9,737 bases of DNA from NCBI GenBank assembly GCA_945292135.1, contig CALYRA010000017.1, positions 1 through 9,737 on the forward strand, in the 5' to 3' direction. Numbering within the stretch: the first letter of the stretch is position 1; each line of letters begins with the position of its first letter. A program made the translations under genes and the position numbers. Shown here one piece after another: positions 1-7,125 of this stretch. A model generated the notes under the pieces. The model did no database searches. It was not told the origin of the DNA and worked only from the letters and a program-made list of their open reading frames with translations. This stretch comes from an uncultured Dysgonomonas sp. (GTDB lineage: Bacteria > Bacteroidota > Bacteroidia > Bacteroidales > Dysgonomonadaceae).

Positions 1-1
1 T

Positions 2-685
2 AATCTGGATTACGAAACGTTTACCTCATTTCTGGGAGAATATGCAGAACCGGCAGCATGGATTCTTTTTGTTACGATAGTAATATTTATTGTTACGGCG
101 GTCTCCAATGGAGCTAATTTAACAGATGGTTTGGACGGACTCGCCGCAGGAAGTTCAGCCATTATCGGAGCAACTCTTGGGGCACTCGCTTACGTATCGG
201 GACACATTAAATTTGCTGCTTATTTAAATATAATGTTTATTCCCGGTAGTCAGGAACTTGTAATATTTGCCGGAGCTTTTATCGGGGCATTGATAGGTTT
301 TCTATGGTATAATGCCTATCCGGCGCAAGTATTTATGGGAGATACAGGTAGTTTGACCATTGGGGGTATAATTGGCGTATTCGCAGTCATTATCCACAAA
401 GAATTGTTACTTCCTATCTTATGCGGTATTTTCTTTGTCGAAAGCATATCAGTGATGTTACAAGTATTCTATTTCAAATACACGAAGAAAAGATACGGCG
501 AAGGAAGGCGAATATTCAAAATGACGCCTTTGCATCACCATTTCCAAAAACCGGGTAACGCCGGAATACAGGCTAAATTTCAACGTCCGTTCAATCCTAT
601 GCCCGAATCAAAAATAGTTACGCGATTCTGGATTATAGGTATTATTCTTGCAGTAATAACAATGGTTACATTAAAAATGCGTTAA
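2..685 (+). CDS. mraY: MraY, phospho-MurNAc-pentapeptide translocase (5' end missing)
   Basis: Integral membrane enzyme that transfers phospho-MurNAc-pentapeptide from UDP to undecaprenyl phosphate, making lipid I on the inner face of the cytoplasmic membrane. The frame is open from base 2, so the gene starts before the window; 227 C-terminal residues are visible. Family motifs seen: [10 protein letters not shown] at about fragment residues 39-48, MGDTGS at 112-117 (its Asp is a known catalytic/Mg-binding residue), and PLHHHF at 176-181 (the His triad of the family). Several hydrophobic segments separate them. The stretch between the first two motifs (about [12 protein letters not shown]) is longer than in proteobacterial MraY and resembles the Bacteroidota form. 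A TTG at 131 lies inside the NLTDGLDG motif and is not the start. murD begins 11 nt after the stop. Nothing looks damaged. Confidence 0.96.
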   Translation, partial: NLDYETFTSFLGEYAEPAAWILFVTIVIFIVTAVSNGANLTDGLDGLAAGSSAIIGATLGALAYVSGHIKFAAYLNIMFIPGSQELVIFAGAFIGALIGFLWYNAYPAQVFMGDTGSLTIGGIIGVFAVIIHKELLLPILCGIFFVESISVMLQVFYFKYTKKRYGEGRRIFKMTPLHHHFQKPGNAGIQAKFQRPFNPMPESKIVTRFWIIGIILAVITMVTLKMR

Positions 686-696
686 GAAATATCTTT

Positions 697-2040
697 ATGT
701 CAGCTAACAAAAAAATAGTCATATTAGGAGGAGGCGAAAGCGGCGTCGGTTCAGCGATACTTGCCCAAGCCAAAGGCTTTGATGTATTCTTGTCGGATAA
801 TGGTTCGTTAAAACAAAAGTACAAGGAAGAACTGCAACAACACCATATCTCTTACGAAGAAAACGGACATACGGAAAGTCGCATACTTAAAGCTTCTGAA
901 ATAATCAAAAGTCCGGGAATCCCGAATGAAATACATTTAATTCAAAAAGCCATATCAAAAGGTATAGCAATCATATCGGAAATAGAATTTGCAGGAAGGT
1001 ATACAAGCGCTAAAAAGATTTGTATTACCGGAAGCAATGGTAAGACCACAACTACGTCGCTTATTTATCATATCTTGAGATCGGCAGGACTAAATGTCGG
1101 GTTAGGCGGAAATATAGGTCGTAGTTTTGCACGTCAAGTTGCTGAAGAAAATTATGATTATTACGTATTGGAATTAAGCAGTTTCCAATTGGAAAACATG
1201 TATAAGTTCAAAGCAGATATAGCTATCTTACTTAACATTACGCCCGATCATCTGGATAGATACGATCACGATATGCAAAAATACATCAATGCGAAAATGC
1301 GTATTATCCAGAATCAGCCGGAAGAAGATGCGTTCATCTATTGGAATGATGATCCGATTATAGCAAAAGAAATAAAAAAATACGACATCAAATCGCAACA
1401 ATATAAATTTGCCGAGAACAAAGGTGAATATATAGCAGCATATTCAGATAACAATCAAATCATTATAAATACACCCAAAGCTCTTTTCAATATGGAACAA
1501 GATTTATTAGCTCTTACAGGCACGCATAATTTATACAACTCACTTGCTTCCGGAATCACTGCAAAACTGATTGATATTTCAAATGATGACCTCCGACGCT
1601 CACTGAGTGATTTTCAAGGAGTAGAACATCGACTCGAGAAAGTAGCGAAAGTAAGAGGAATACAATTCGTAAACGATTCGAAAGCCACCAATGTCAATTC
1701 TTGTTGGTATGCTCTTCAAAGCATGAAAACAAAAGTAGTTCTTATACTAGGAGGCACTGACAAAGGAAATGATTATACTGAAATAGAAGAACTTGTAAAA
1801 CAAAAGGCGCATGCGCTGGTTTTTCTTGGAGTAGATAATTCAAAATTACATAAATTCTTTGATGGAAAAGTAGCAATAATCGAAGACGCGGATTCGATGG
1901 AAGAAGCAGTAAAAAAATCATATAAACTCGCCAATGAAGGAGATACTGTTTTATTATCCCCATGTTGCGCAAGTTTCGATTTATTCAAAAGTTATGAAGA
2001 CAGAGGTACGCAATTCAAACAATGCGTTCGAAAATTATAA
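697..2040 (+). CDS. murD: MurD, UDP-MurNAc-L-Ala:D-glutamate ligase
   Basis: Cytoplasmic ATP-dependent ligase adding D-Glu to UDP-MurNAc-L-Ala, the second peptide step of peptidoglycan precursor synthesis. The 447 residues match the usual family length. An N-terminal Rossmann-like domain opens with ILGGGESGVG (residues 9-18). The Mur ligase P-loop TGSNGKTT is at 111-118, ELSSFQLE at 159-166, NITPDHLDRY at 180-189, GTHNLYN at 275-281, HRLE at 311-314, NDSKATN at 326-332, GGTDKG at 352-357 and LSPCCASFD at 420-428, the last typical of MurD rather than MurC, E or F. The ATG at 697 follows mraY by 11 nt and places the Rossmann glycine motif at the expected distance. The upstream sequence is A/T-rich with no clear Shine-Dalgarno. 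Antisense frames near the 3' end are shadows. Confidence 0.97.
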   Translation: MSANKKIVILGGGESGVGSAILAQAKGFDVFLSDNGSLKQKYKEELQQHHISYEENGHTESRILKASEIIKSPGIPNEIHLIQKAISKGIAIISEIEFAGRYTSAKKICITGSNGKTTTTSLIYHILRSAGLNVGLGGNIGRSFARQVAEENYDYYVLELSSFQLENMYKFKADIAILLNITPDHLDRYDHDMQKYINAKMRIIQNQPEEDAFIYWNDDPIIAKEIKKYDIKSQQYKFAENKGEYIAAYSDNNQIIINTPKALFNMEQDLLALTGTHNLYNSLASGITAKLIDISNDDLRRSLSDFQGVEHRLEKVAKVRGIQFVNDSKATNVNSCWYALQSMKTKVVLILGGTDKGNDYTEIEELVKQKAHALVFLGVDNSKLHKFFDGKVAIIEDADSMEEAVKKSYKLANEGDTVLLSPCCASFDLFKSYEDRGTQFKQCVRKL

Positions 2041-2049
2041 ATAAAAAAT

Positions 2050-3258
2050 ATGGCAATTCCGGTTCTTGGTAAAGCATTTAAGGGAGACAAAGTGATTTGG
2101 TGTATTTTCATCGCACTTTGTATAGTATCGCTTCTCGAAGTGTTCAGCGCAACCAGTACCATCGCATATAGGCAGCAAAATCATTGGGCGCCTATACTGC
2201 GTCACGCCACCTTTTTGCTTATCGGATTCGGAGGTATTTTATTTTTGCAACGTGTTCCTACGCGTTTTTACTCATTATTGATATTGGGAGTTCCCTTGTC
2301 GGCTATACTACTTGTAATCACTATATTTACGGGCGCTGATGTAAATGGCGCTCAACGATGGTTAGGAGTTGGTTCATTCACGATTCAACCTTCAGAAATC
2401 GCCAAAATATCTATGGTCGGATTTATGGCGTTTTTTCTAAGCAAAATGAACTCTCAAAACGAAGGATGGATATTTAAGACGCTTATTATAGGTATCGCCG
2501 CCATATGTATATTGATAGCTCCTGAAAACTTATCAACTGCTTGTCTCTTGTTCTCAGTCTGCTTTTTGATGATGTTTATAGGACAGGTAAGCCTTAAAAA
2601 GCTTGGAATGATAATTGCGGTATGCGGCATTTCAGGAATTATATTATTGGGCAGTTTATCAATTATACCAAAAAACTATCTTCCCGATCGTCTTACAACA
2701 TGGAAGAACCGGATTGAAAGACATTCTGATAATGAAGTTAAAATCGGCGATGAAGATTTCAAAATAACTGATGAAAATTATCAGGAATCTCATGCCAAAA
2801 TAGCTATTGCGAATGGTGGATTTATAGGTTTGCCCGGTAGCGGAACGGAACGTGATATTCTTCCTCAAGCATATTCAGACTTTATATTCGCCATTATTTT
2901 AGAGGAAATGGGATTATTGGGAGGTCTATTTGTTTTGCTTTTATACGTTGCCTTTATGATAAGGTGCGGCGTATTAGCTTCTAAATGCGAAAAGAAATTC
3001 CCTCGTTACCTAATTTTAGGTTCAGGATTAATGATTACGATACAAGCTCTACTCAATATGGCAGTTGCCGTAAATCTAATTCCTGTCACGGGACAACCCT
3101 TACCGCTTATCAGCCGAGGCGGTACATCCACAATTATCACATGCGCTTATTTCGGAATAATATTGGCATGTTCGTCAAAAATCAATGAGGAAGAAGCTGA
3201 GGATGTTGATGAAGGTATTGCTAATCTAAAGGCAGAAGATTATCAAAATAATGGATAA
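2050..3258 (+). CDS. ftsW: FtsW, SEDS-family septal peptidoglycan polymerase
   Basis: Polytopic membrane protein of the SEDS family (FtsW/RodA/SpoVE). FtsW polymerises lipid II into glycan strands at the septum together with a class B penicillin-binding protein (FtsI). The 402 residues contain about ten hydrophobic segments. Motifs seen: NGAQRWLG at 99-106 followed by IQPSEIAK at 112-119; LPQAYSDFIFAIILEE at 271-286, whose Asp277 aligns with the SEDS catalytic Asp; and PVTGQPLPLISRGGTS at 345-360. RodA shares these motifs, but the position between murD and murG favours FtsW. The segment at about 205-250 is an extracytoplasmic loop rich in charged residues. The C-terminal tail (about 377-402) is acidic and cytoplasmic. 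The start lies 9 nt after murD behind ATAAAAAAT. The last 8 nt overlap the next small gene. Confidence 0.95.
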   Translation: MAIPVLGKAFKGDKVIWCIFIALCIVSLLEVFSATSTIAYRQQNHWAPILRHATFLLIGFGGILFLQRVPTRFYSLLILGVPLSAILLVITIFTGADVNGAQRWLGVGSFTIQPSEIAKISMVGFMAFFLSKMNSQNEGWIFKTLIIGIAAICILIAPENLSTACLLFSVCFLMMFIGQVSLKKLGMIIAVCGISGIILLGSLSIIPKNYLPDRLTTWKNRIERHSDNEVKIGDEDFKITDENYQESHAKIAIANGGFIGLPGSGTERDILPQAYSDFIFAIILEEMGLLGGLFVLLLYVAFMIRCGVLASKCEKKFPRYLILGSGLMITIQALLNMAVAVNLIPVTGQPLPLISRGGTSTIITCAYFGIILACSSKINEEEAEDVDEGIANLKAEDYQNNG

Positions 3259-3490
3259 AAAAGCAAAGAGAATATTATTCAAAACCTATTGGAATAATGG
3301 GTGGATTGATGATAAGAATCGTAAGATTGACGATTCGGACTTTGCTTATGCCAAAGAGAAGGGTTTAATGTTTGACCCTCTTACTATATCACGTGATGAG
3401 TGTATAGAAAAGATTGTCAAATTAACAAACGAAATTTCAGAGGATAAATATAATAAAGTGCAATATATAAGTATTTTGGCATATATTTAA
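3251..3490 (+). CDS. Small unrecognised protein inserted between ftsW and murG
   Basis: I do not recognise this 79-residue protein. It has no signal peptide or membrane segment and is rich in Lys, Asp and Glu, with an aromatic N-terminal portion (LFKTYWNNGWIDD at 9-21) and a stretch FAYAKEKGLMFDPL at 31-44 that looks like a folded domain rather than random coding. Its ATG lies inside the last codons of ftsW (ATGGATAA, 8 nt overlap, different frame), so it would be translated by coupling to FtsW. It stops 13 nt before murG. This slot is usually empty in the dcw cluster. The final residues (about 64-79) look less protein-like, so it may be the 5' part of a longer gene cut at murG; no continuation is visible in any frame. 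It might also be a complete small accessory protein. Being a real gene is moderately likely; its function is unknown. Confidence 0.55.
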   Translation: MDKKAKRILFKTYWNNGWIDDKNRKIDDSDFAYAKEKGLMFDPLTISRDECIEKIVKLTNEISEDKYNKVQYISILAYI

Positions 3491-3503
3491 ATTAATCATA
3501 ATT

Positions 3504-4607
3504 ATGGAACAAAAACGAATTGTCATAAGCGGAGGAGGAACAGGAGGACATATTTTTCCTGCCATTGCGATTGCAAACGCTATTAAAAAGCGTTTTCCTG
3601 ATGCTAAGATTCTTTTTGTCGGGGCAGAAAACCGAATGGAAATGAAGCGTGTACCTGCTGCCGGTTATGATATTGTAGGATTGGAGATTGCAGGATTTAA
3701 CCGGAAAAATTTATTGAAAAATTTTTCGGTATTATGGAAATTACAGAAAAGTCTGCGTAAAGCAAAAAAGGTTTTGAAAGATTTCAAACCACAGATAGCA
3801 ATAGGCGTAGGTGGTTATGCAAGCGGTCCAACTTTAAAGAAAGCGTCTTCTCTTGGAATACCTACTCTTATACAGGAGCAAAATTCTTATGCGGGCGTTA
3901 CGAATAAATTATTAGCCGAAAAGGCTTCACGAATATGCGTCGCTTATGAAGGGATGGAACAATTTTTTCCTAAAAATAAAATTGTACTGTTAGGAAACCC
4001 TTGTCGTCAAGACCTTTCATCGTCTGATATTACAAAAGAAGAAGCTGATAAATTTTTCAATCTGGATACTAATAAAAAAACAATTCTTATCATTGGTGGC
4101 AGCTTAGGAGCCCGCACTATAAATGAAAGCATTGTTAAGCATGTAGAAAAGCTTGCTAAATCTGATATACAAATTATTTGGCAATGCGGCGAAAATTATC
4201 TTCATGACTTAATATTGATATTAGATAATAACAACAATCCTAAAAATATTCACTTATACGACTTTATCAGTCGCATGGATTTGGCGTATAAAGCTGCTGA
4301 TTTAGTTATATCTCGCGCGGGCGCAGGTTCTATATCCGAATTAAGTCTGTTGGAAAAACCTGTTATACTTGTTCCATCTCCTAATGTTGCCGAAGATCAT
4401 CAAACTAAAAACGCAATGGCGTTGGTGAAAAAAGACGCAGCTATACTTGTACCTGATAAAGACGCTGAAAGATATCTTATAGAAACAGCTATAAATACGA
4501 TAAATGATAGTGAAAAATTAAAATCCTTATCCGTAAATATAGGTAAACTTGCTCAACGTGATTCGGCAGATAGAATAGTTGATGAAATAGTAAAAATCAT
4601 TGGATGA
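3504..4607 (+). CDS. murG: MurG, lipid I GlcNAc transferase
   Basis: Peripheral membrane glycosyltransferase (GT28, GT-B fold) on the cytoplasmic face. It transfers GlcNAc from UDP-GlcNAc to lipid I, producing lipid II. The 367 residues are of normal length. Motifs in order: the N-terminal glycine loop GGGTGGH at 10-16, GVGGYASGP at 101-109, the acceptor-side QEQN at 124-127, the second glycine loop GGSLGA at 198-203, SRAGAGSISE at 270-279, and EDHQTKNA at 297-304, which contributes to UDP-GlcNAc binding. The basic segment at about 67-95 (KNLLKNF...KAKKVLKDFK) may contribute to membrane contact. The start codon is preceded by an A/T-rich leader and separated from the small upstream gene by 13 nt. 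The stop TGA overlaps an ATG (ATGA), but that second frame ends after seven codons. Confidence 0.97.
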   Translation: MEQKRIVISGGGTGGHIFPAIAIANAIKKRFPDAKILFVGAENRMEMKRVPAAGYDIVGLEIAGFNRKNLLKNFSVLWKLQKSLRKAKKVLKDFKPQIAIGVGGYASGPTLKKASSLGIPTLIQEQNSYAGVTNKLLAEKASRICVAYEGMEQFFPKNKIVLLGNPCRQDLSSSDITKEEADKFFNLDTNKKTILIIGGSLGARTINESIVKHVEKLAKSDIQIIWQCGENYLHDLILILDNNNNPKNIHLYDFISRMDLAYKAADLVISRAGAGSISELSLLEKPVILVPSPNVAEDHQTKNAMALVKKDAAILVPDKDAERYLIETAINTINDSEKLKSLSVNIGKLAQRDSADRIVDEIVKIIG

Positions 4608-4712
4608 AAAATATAAAGAACTTATAATATAGAAACCGGTAATATTGAAGCAATAGAAGATTGATCAATAGAAGTAATTGAATTTGTATTTGGTTTTGAT
4701 TTAAAGCATTAA
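4608..4712 (+). pseudogene. Possible decayed coding remnant between murG and murC
   Basis: This 113-nt gap is longer than most others here. Reading on in the murG frame past its TGA gives stops at 4614-4616 (TAA) and 4662-4664 (TGA). Around the second stop there is protein-like sequence: YNIETGNIEAIED before it and SIEVIEFVFGFDLKH after it, ending at a TAA at 4710-4712. The TGA sits where one base change would restore Trp or another sense codon. This suggests the 3' end of a small gene that has decayed, but it is short enough to be chance. I see no repeat ends and do not recognise a family. It does not look like a C-terminal extension of MurG, which is already full length. Confidence 0.25.
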
Positions 4713-4720
4713 TAAAAAGA

Positions 4721-6091
4721 ATGAATAATATAGAGTCTGTATATTTTTTAGGAATAGGAGGAATCGGCATGAGCAATCTTGCCCGATATTTCTTGTCAAA
4801 GGGAAAGAAAGTTGCAGGATATGACCGTACTGAAACCCCCCTTACAAAAGATTTAGTAAATGAAGGAGCAGAAATACATTACTCTGACGAGATCAACCTC
4901 ATTCCTGAATATTGCAAAAATCAAGAAAAAAGTTTGATCGTATATACTCCTGCCATTCCTGCCGATAACAGAGAAATGCAGTATTTCAAAGAAAACAACT
5001 TTGATATGCACAAACGCGCGGAAGTATTAGGTATCATTACCAAATCGAGCAAAGCATTATGCTGTGCCGGTACGCATGGCAAAACAACCACTTCAAGCAT
5101 GTTAGCTCATATTCTCAAACAGTCTCATTTGGATACGAATGCTTTTCTTGGCGGTATTTTGAAGAACTACAATAGTAATTTGATGTTATCAAATAGCAGT
5201 GAATTTACGGTTATCGAAGCGGACGAATACGACCGTTCATTTCATTGGTTGCATCCTTATATGGCTCTTATCACTTCCGTTGATCCCGACCATTTGGATA
5301 TATACGGTACGGAAGAGGAGTACTTGAAAAGCTTTGAACATTTTACAAGTTTAATTCAAGCGGGTGGTACTTTGGTTATAAAGCATAATATCAAACTATC
5401 GCCGAAAGTAAAAGAGGGTGTTCAAGTATTCACATATTCTCACGATAAAGGTGATTTTCATGCTGAAAATATAAAAATTGGAAATGGCGAAATACAATTT
5501 GACTTCGTTACGCCAAAGGAAACAATCAAAGGAATACATTTAGGTGTTCCTATCAAAATAAACATCGAAAACAGCGTTGGTTCAATGGCTTTGGCTTGGC
5601 TCAATGGGGCAACTGCCGACGAACTTCGTCAAGCAATGAAGACTTTTCAAGGCGCGAAAAGACGTTTTGACTTCTTGCTGAAAACAGATAAATTGGTGAT
5701 GATAGATGATTACGCGCATCACCCTGACGAATTGGCGGCAAGTATTACATCCGTGAAAGAGTTATATCCTGACAAAAAATTGATTGGAATATTCCAACCT
5801 CACTTATATAGCAGAACGAGAGATTTTGCCCCTGAATTTGCAAAAAGCCTTTCTTTATTGGATGAATTAATATTGTTGGATATCTATCCTGCGCGAGAAA
5901 AGCCAATAAAAGGCGTGACTTCTCAAATGATATTTGATAAAGTGACTTGTCCTAAAATTCTTTGCAAAAAAGATGAGTTATTACCTTTGTTGGATAAAAA
6001 AGATGATATTGAAGTGTTATTGACAATAGGCGCAGGCGATATAGACCAATTATTGACACCAATAAAAGAATTATTAGAGAGTAAGTTATAA
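4721..6091 (+). CDS. murC: MurC, UDP-MurNAc:L-alanine ligase
   Basis: Cytoplasmic ATP-dependent ligase adding L-Ala to UDP-MurNAc, the first peptide step of the precursor pathway. The 456 residues are family-sized. Motifs: GIGGIGMS at 11-18 (UDP-substrate glycine loop), GTHGKTTT at 117-124 (P-loop), EADEYDRSF at 166-174, DPDHLDIYG at 188-196, GAKRRFD at 311-317, DDYAHHPDE at 329-337 and QPHLYSRT at 359-366. The last three distinguish MurC (and its paralogue Mpl) from the other Mur ligases; the position in the dcw cluster favours MurC. The ligase His/Asn motif region reads VPIKINIENSVGSMALAW (276-293), lacking the usual His; I believe this is seen in Bacteroidota MurC but could not compare. 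The C-terminus is complete, so the following transposase gene has not truncated it. The TAA stop shares its last base with the next ATG (TAATG). Confidence 0.96.
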   Translation: MNNIESVYFLGIGGIGMSNLARYFLSKGKKVAGYDRTETPLTKDLVNEGAEIHYSDEINLIPEYCKNQEKSLIVYTPAIPADNREMQYFKENNFDMHKRAEVLGIITKSSKALCCAGTHGKTTTSSMLAHILKQSHLDTNAFLGGILKNYNSNLMLSNSSEFTVIEADEYDRSFHWLHPYMALITSVDPDHLDIYGTEEEYLKSFEHFTSLIQAGGTLVIKHNIKLSPKVKEGVQVFTYSHDKGDFHAENIKIGNGEIQFDFVTPKETIKGIHLGVPIKINIENSVGSMALAWLNGATADELRQAMKTFQGAKRRFDFLLKTDKLVMIDDYAHHPDELAASITSVKELYPDKKLIGIFQPHLYSRTRDFAPEFAKSLSLLDELILLDIYPAREKPIKGVTSQMIFDKVTCPKILCKKDELLPLLDKKDDIEVLLTIGAGDIDQLLTPIKELLESKL

Positions 6092-6657
6092 TGATAGCGA
6101 TTCCGAACACATATAACCAACGAAAAAGTATCCGATTGAAAGGGTATGATTATTCACAAGAGGGTTTATATTTTGTGACAATTTGTACGCAAGGTCATAT
6201 ATGTCTGTTTGGAGAGGTTTATCAACATGAAATGATATTAAATGAAGTGGGAAAAATGGTTGAGAAATGTTGGTTGGATATTTCATATCATTTTCCCGAT
6301 ATCGCATTACATGATTATGTGATTATGCCGAATCATATACATGGAATATTAGAGATTATTGTAGGGACGAATAATAATTCGTCCGAAAAAATAGGAATAT
6401 TTGAATCGCCCAAACGGACAATAGGCTCGGTGATTAGAGGATTCAAAAATGGTGTTATAAAAAGATTGAAAGAAACAGGATTATTAGAACAGATTTTGGC
6501 GAATAATTATTCGCCACTACAACAGATTAAACGAAATTCCATTTGGCAACGAAACTATTACGAGCACATTATACGTAATGAAAATTCTTGGAATAAAATA
6601 ACAGATTACATCAACCTCAATCCATCAAATTGGAAAAAGGATAAATATTATAATTAA
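6091..6657 (+). CDS. REP-associated tyrosine transposase (RAYT, Y1/HUH family)
   Basis: A 188-residue single-strand DNA nickase of the Y1_Tnp superfamily, related to IS200/IS605 transposases. RAYTs are usually single-copy, domesticated-looking genes that act on REP/BIME palindromes. Seen here: an N-terminal GYDYSQEGLYFVTICTQG (18-35); YVIMPNHIHGIL at 76-87, holding the HUH metal-binding pair His82/His84; an amphipathic segment TIGSVIRGFKNGVIKRL (110-126); and SIWQRNYYEHIIRNE (150-164), where Tyr156 or Tyr157 should be the nucleophile; then DYINLNPSNW (172-181). All family motifs are present, so it is probably intact. Its ATG overlaps the murC stop by one base, implying coupled translation in a cell-wall operon. 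Two REP-like palindromes lie within the frame (6365-6384, 6497-6516), coding for the linkers on either side of the 110-126 segment. No IS ends or target duplication were seen. Confidence 0.9.
   Translation: MIAIPNTYNQRKSIRLKGYDYSQEGLYFVTICTQGHICLFGEVYQHEMILNEVGKMVEKCWLDISYHFPDIALHDYVIMPNHIHGILEIIVGTNNNSSEKIGIFESPKRTIGSVIRGFKNGVIKRLKETGLLEQILANNYSPLQQIKRNSIWQRNYYEHIIRNENSWNKITDYINLNPSNWKKDKYYN
6365..6384. repeat. REP-like inverted repeat inside the transposase frame (copy 1)
   Basis: GGACGAAT-AATA-ATTCGTCC: perfect 8-bp arms with a 4-nt loop. It codes for Gly-Thr-Asn-Asn-Asn-Ser-Ser within residues 92-98 of the transposase, just after the HUH motif. On its left the sequence continues GTAGG, matching the outer arm of the GTAGGGGCGAAT-type palindromes that I recall being widespread in bacterial genomes; the right outer arm has diverged. 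It aligns with copy 2 at 15 of 19 positions. Confidence 0.75.
6497..6516. repeat. REP-like perfect palindrome inside the transposase frame (copy 2)
   Basis: TGGCGAATAATTATTCGCCA is a perfect 20-nt palindrome. It codes for Leu-Ala-Asn-Asn-Tyr-Ser-Pro around residues 136-142 of the transposase, ahead of the catalytic Tyr motif. The right flank reads on as CTAC, the complement of the GTAG flank of copy 1. It lies 132 nt (44 codons) downstream of copy 1 and in the same codon phase. Confidence 0.8.
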
Positions 6658-6660
6658 GCC

Positions 6661-7119
6661 ATGCTACAGGATTCAATCACGATAGGACAAAGGCATCAAA
6701 GGTTTATAGAAATAATCTTTAAAACTCAAATCATTTATGCTTTGAAAGATAGCAAGGGTTTCGCCACATTAATATCTAACAATTATAAAACAGAAGATGA
6801 AGATGAAGCGATGTTAATCTGTTTTTGGTCTGAAGCTGCTATGGCTAAAGCATTAATAAGTAAAGAGTGGATCAATTATAAAGTGGAAGAAATATCGTTA
6901 GCAAATTTGCTCGAAAACCGGTGTATCGGAATGTACAATGACGAAACATATGCAGGAACGAATTTTGACTTGAATCTTTTTGGATTCGAATCCGCCCCTT
7001 TAGAACCAGCTTTAGAACTTATAAATGAAATCAAAAAACATAATTATGAAGTTCCTCTTCGCAATTATGATAGTACCGAAGAATACGAAACCTGTTTAAA
7101 ACAAGATTTAGAAGAATAA
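6661..7119 (+). CDS. DUF2750-like protein between the transposase gene and ftsQ
   Basis: A 152-residue soluble protein with no signal peptide or membrane segment. Its layout resembles the DUF2750 family of unknown function: RHQRFIEIIFKTQIIYALKDSKGFATL (12-38) matches the family's opening (a Phe-rich helix, then a strand with a small residue pair), and CFWSEAAMAKALISKEWINYKVEEISLANLLEN (54-86) matches the central block with an aromatic-Trp start, a helix, a conserved Trp and an I-x-L-xx-(F/L)-L helix. The acidic stretch TEDEDEA (45-51) and C-terminal tail (about 129-152) are extra. The start follows the transposase stop by 3 nt and the stop precedes ftsQ by 6 nt, so it is embedded in the operon. 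It is not a normal dcw gene and probably arrived with or next to the transposase gene. The family assignment rests on pattern memory only. Confidence 0.7.
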   Translation: MLQDSITIGQRHQRFIEIIFKTQIIYALKDSKGFATLISNNYKTEDEDEAMLICFWSEAAMAKALISKEWINYKVEEISLANLLENRCIGMYNDETYAGTNFDLNLFGFESAPLEPALELINEIKKHNYEVPLRNYDSTEEYETCLKQDLEE

Positions 7120-7125
7120 AAAATT

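Noticed and set aside
131..685. mraY starting at the TTG at 131
   Set aside because: The TTG codes for Leu inside the conserved NLTDGLDG motif and the frame is open back to base 2, so the gene enters from upstream.
4608..4720. Bacteroidota-type promoter (TTTG / TAnnTTTG) ahead of murC
   Set aside because: Several TTTG strings occur around 4683-4698, but no TAnnTTTG box with a properly spaced partner was found.
5544..5599. Damaged MurC active site because the usual His of the HN motif is missing
   Set aside because: All other MurC motifs are intact and, from memory, the INIEN form occurs in Bacteroidota MurC; more likely lineage variation than inactivation.
6091..6657. Complete IS200/IS605 insertion sequence
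   Set aside because: No TnpB gene, subterminal hairpin ends or target site features flank the gene, and the protein matches the RAYT subgroup rather than IS200 TnpA.
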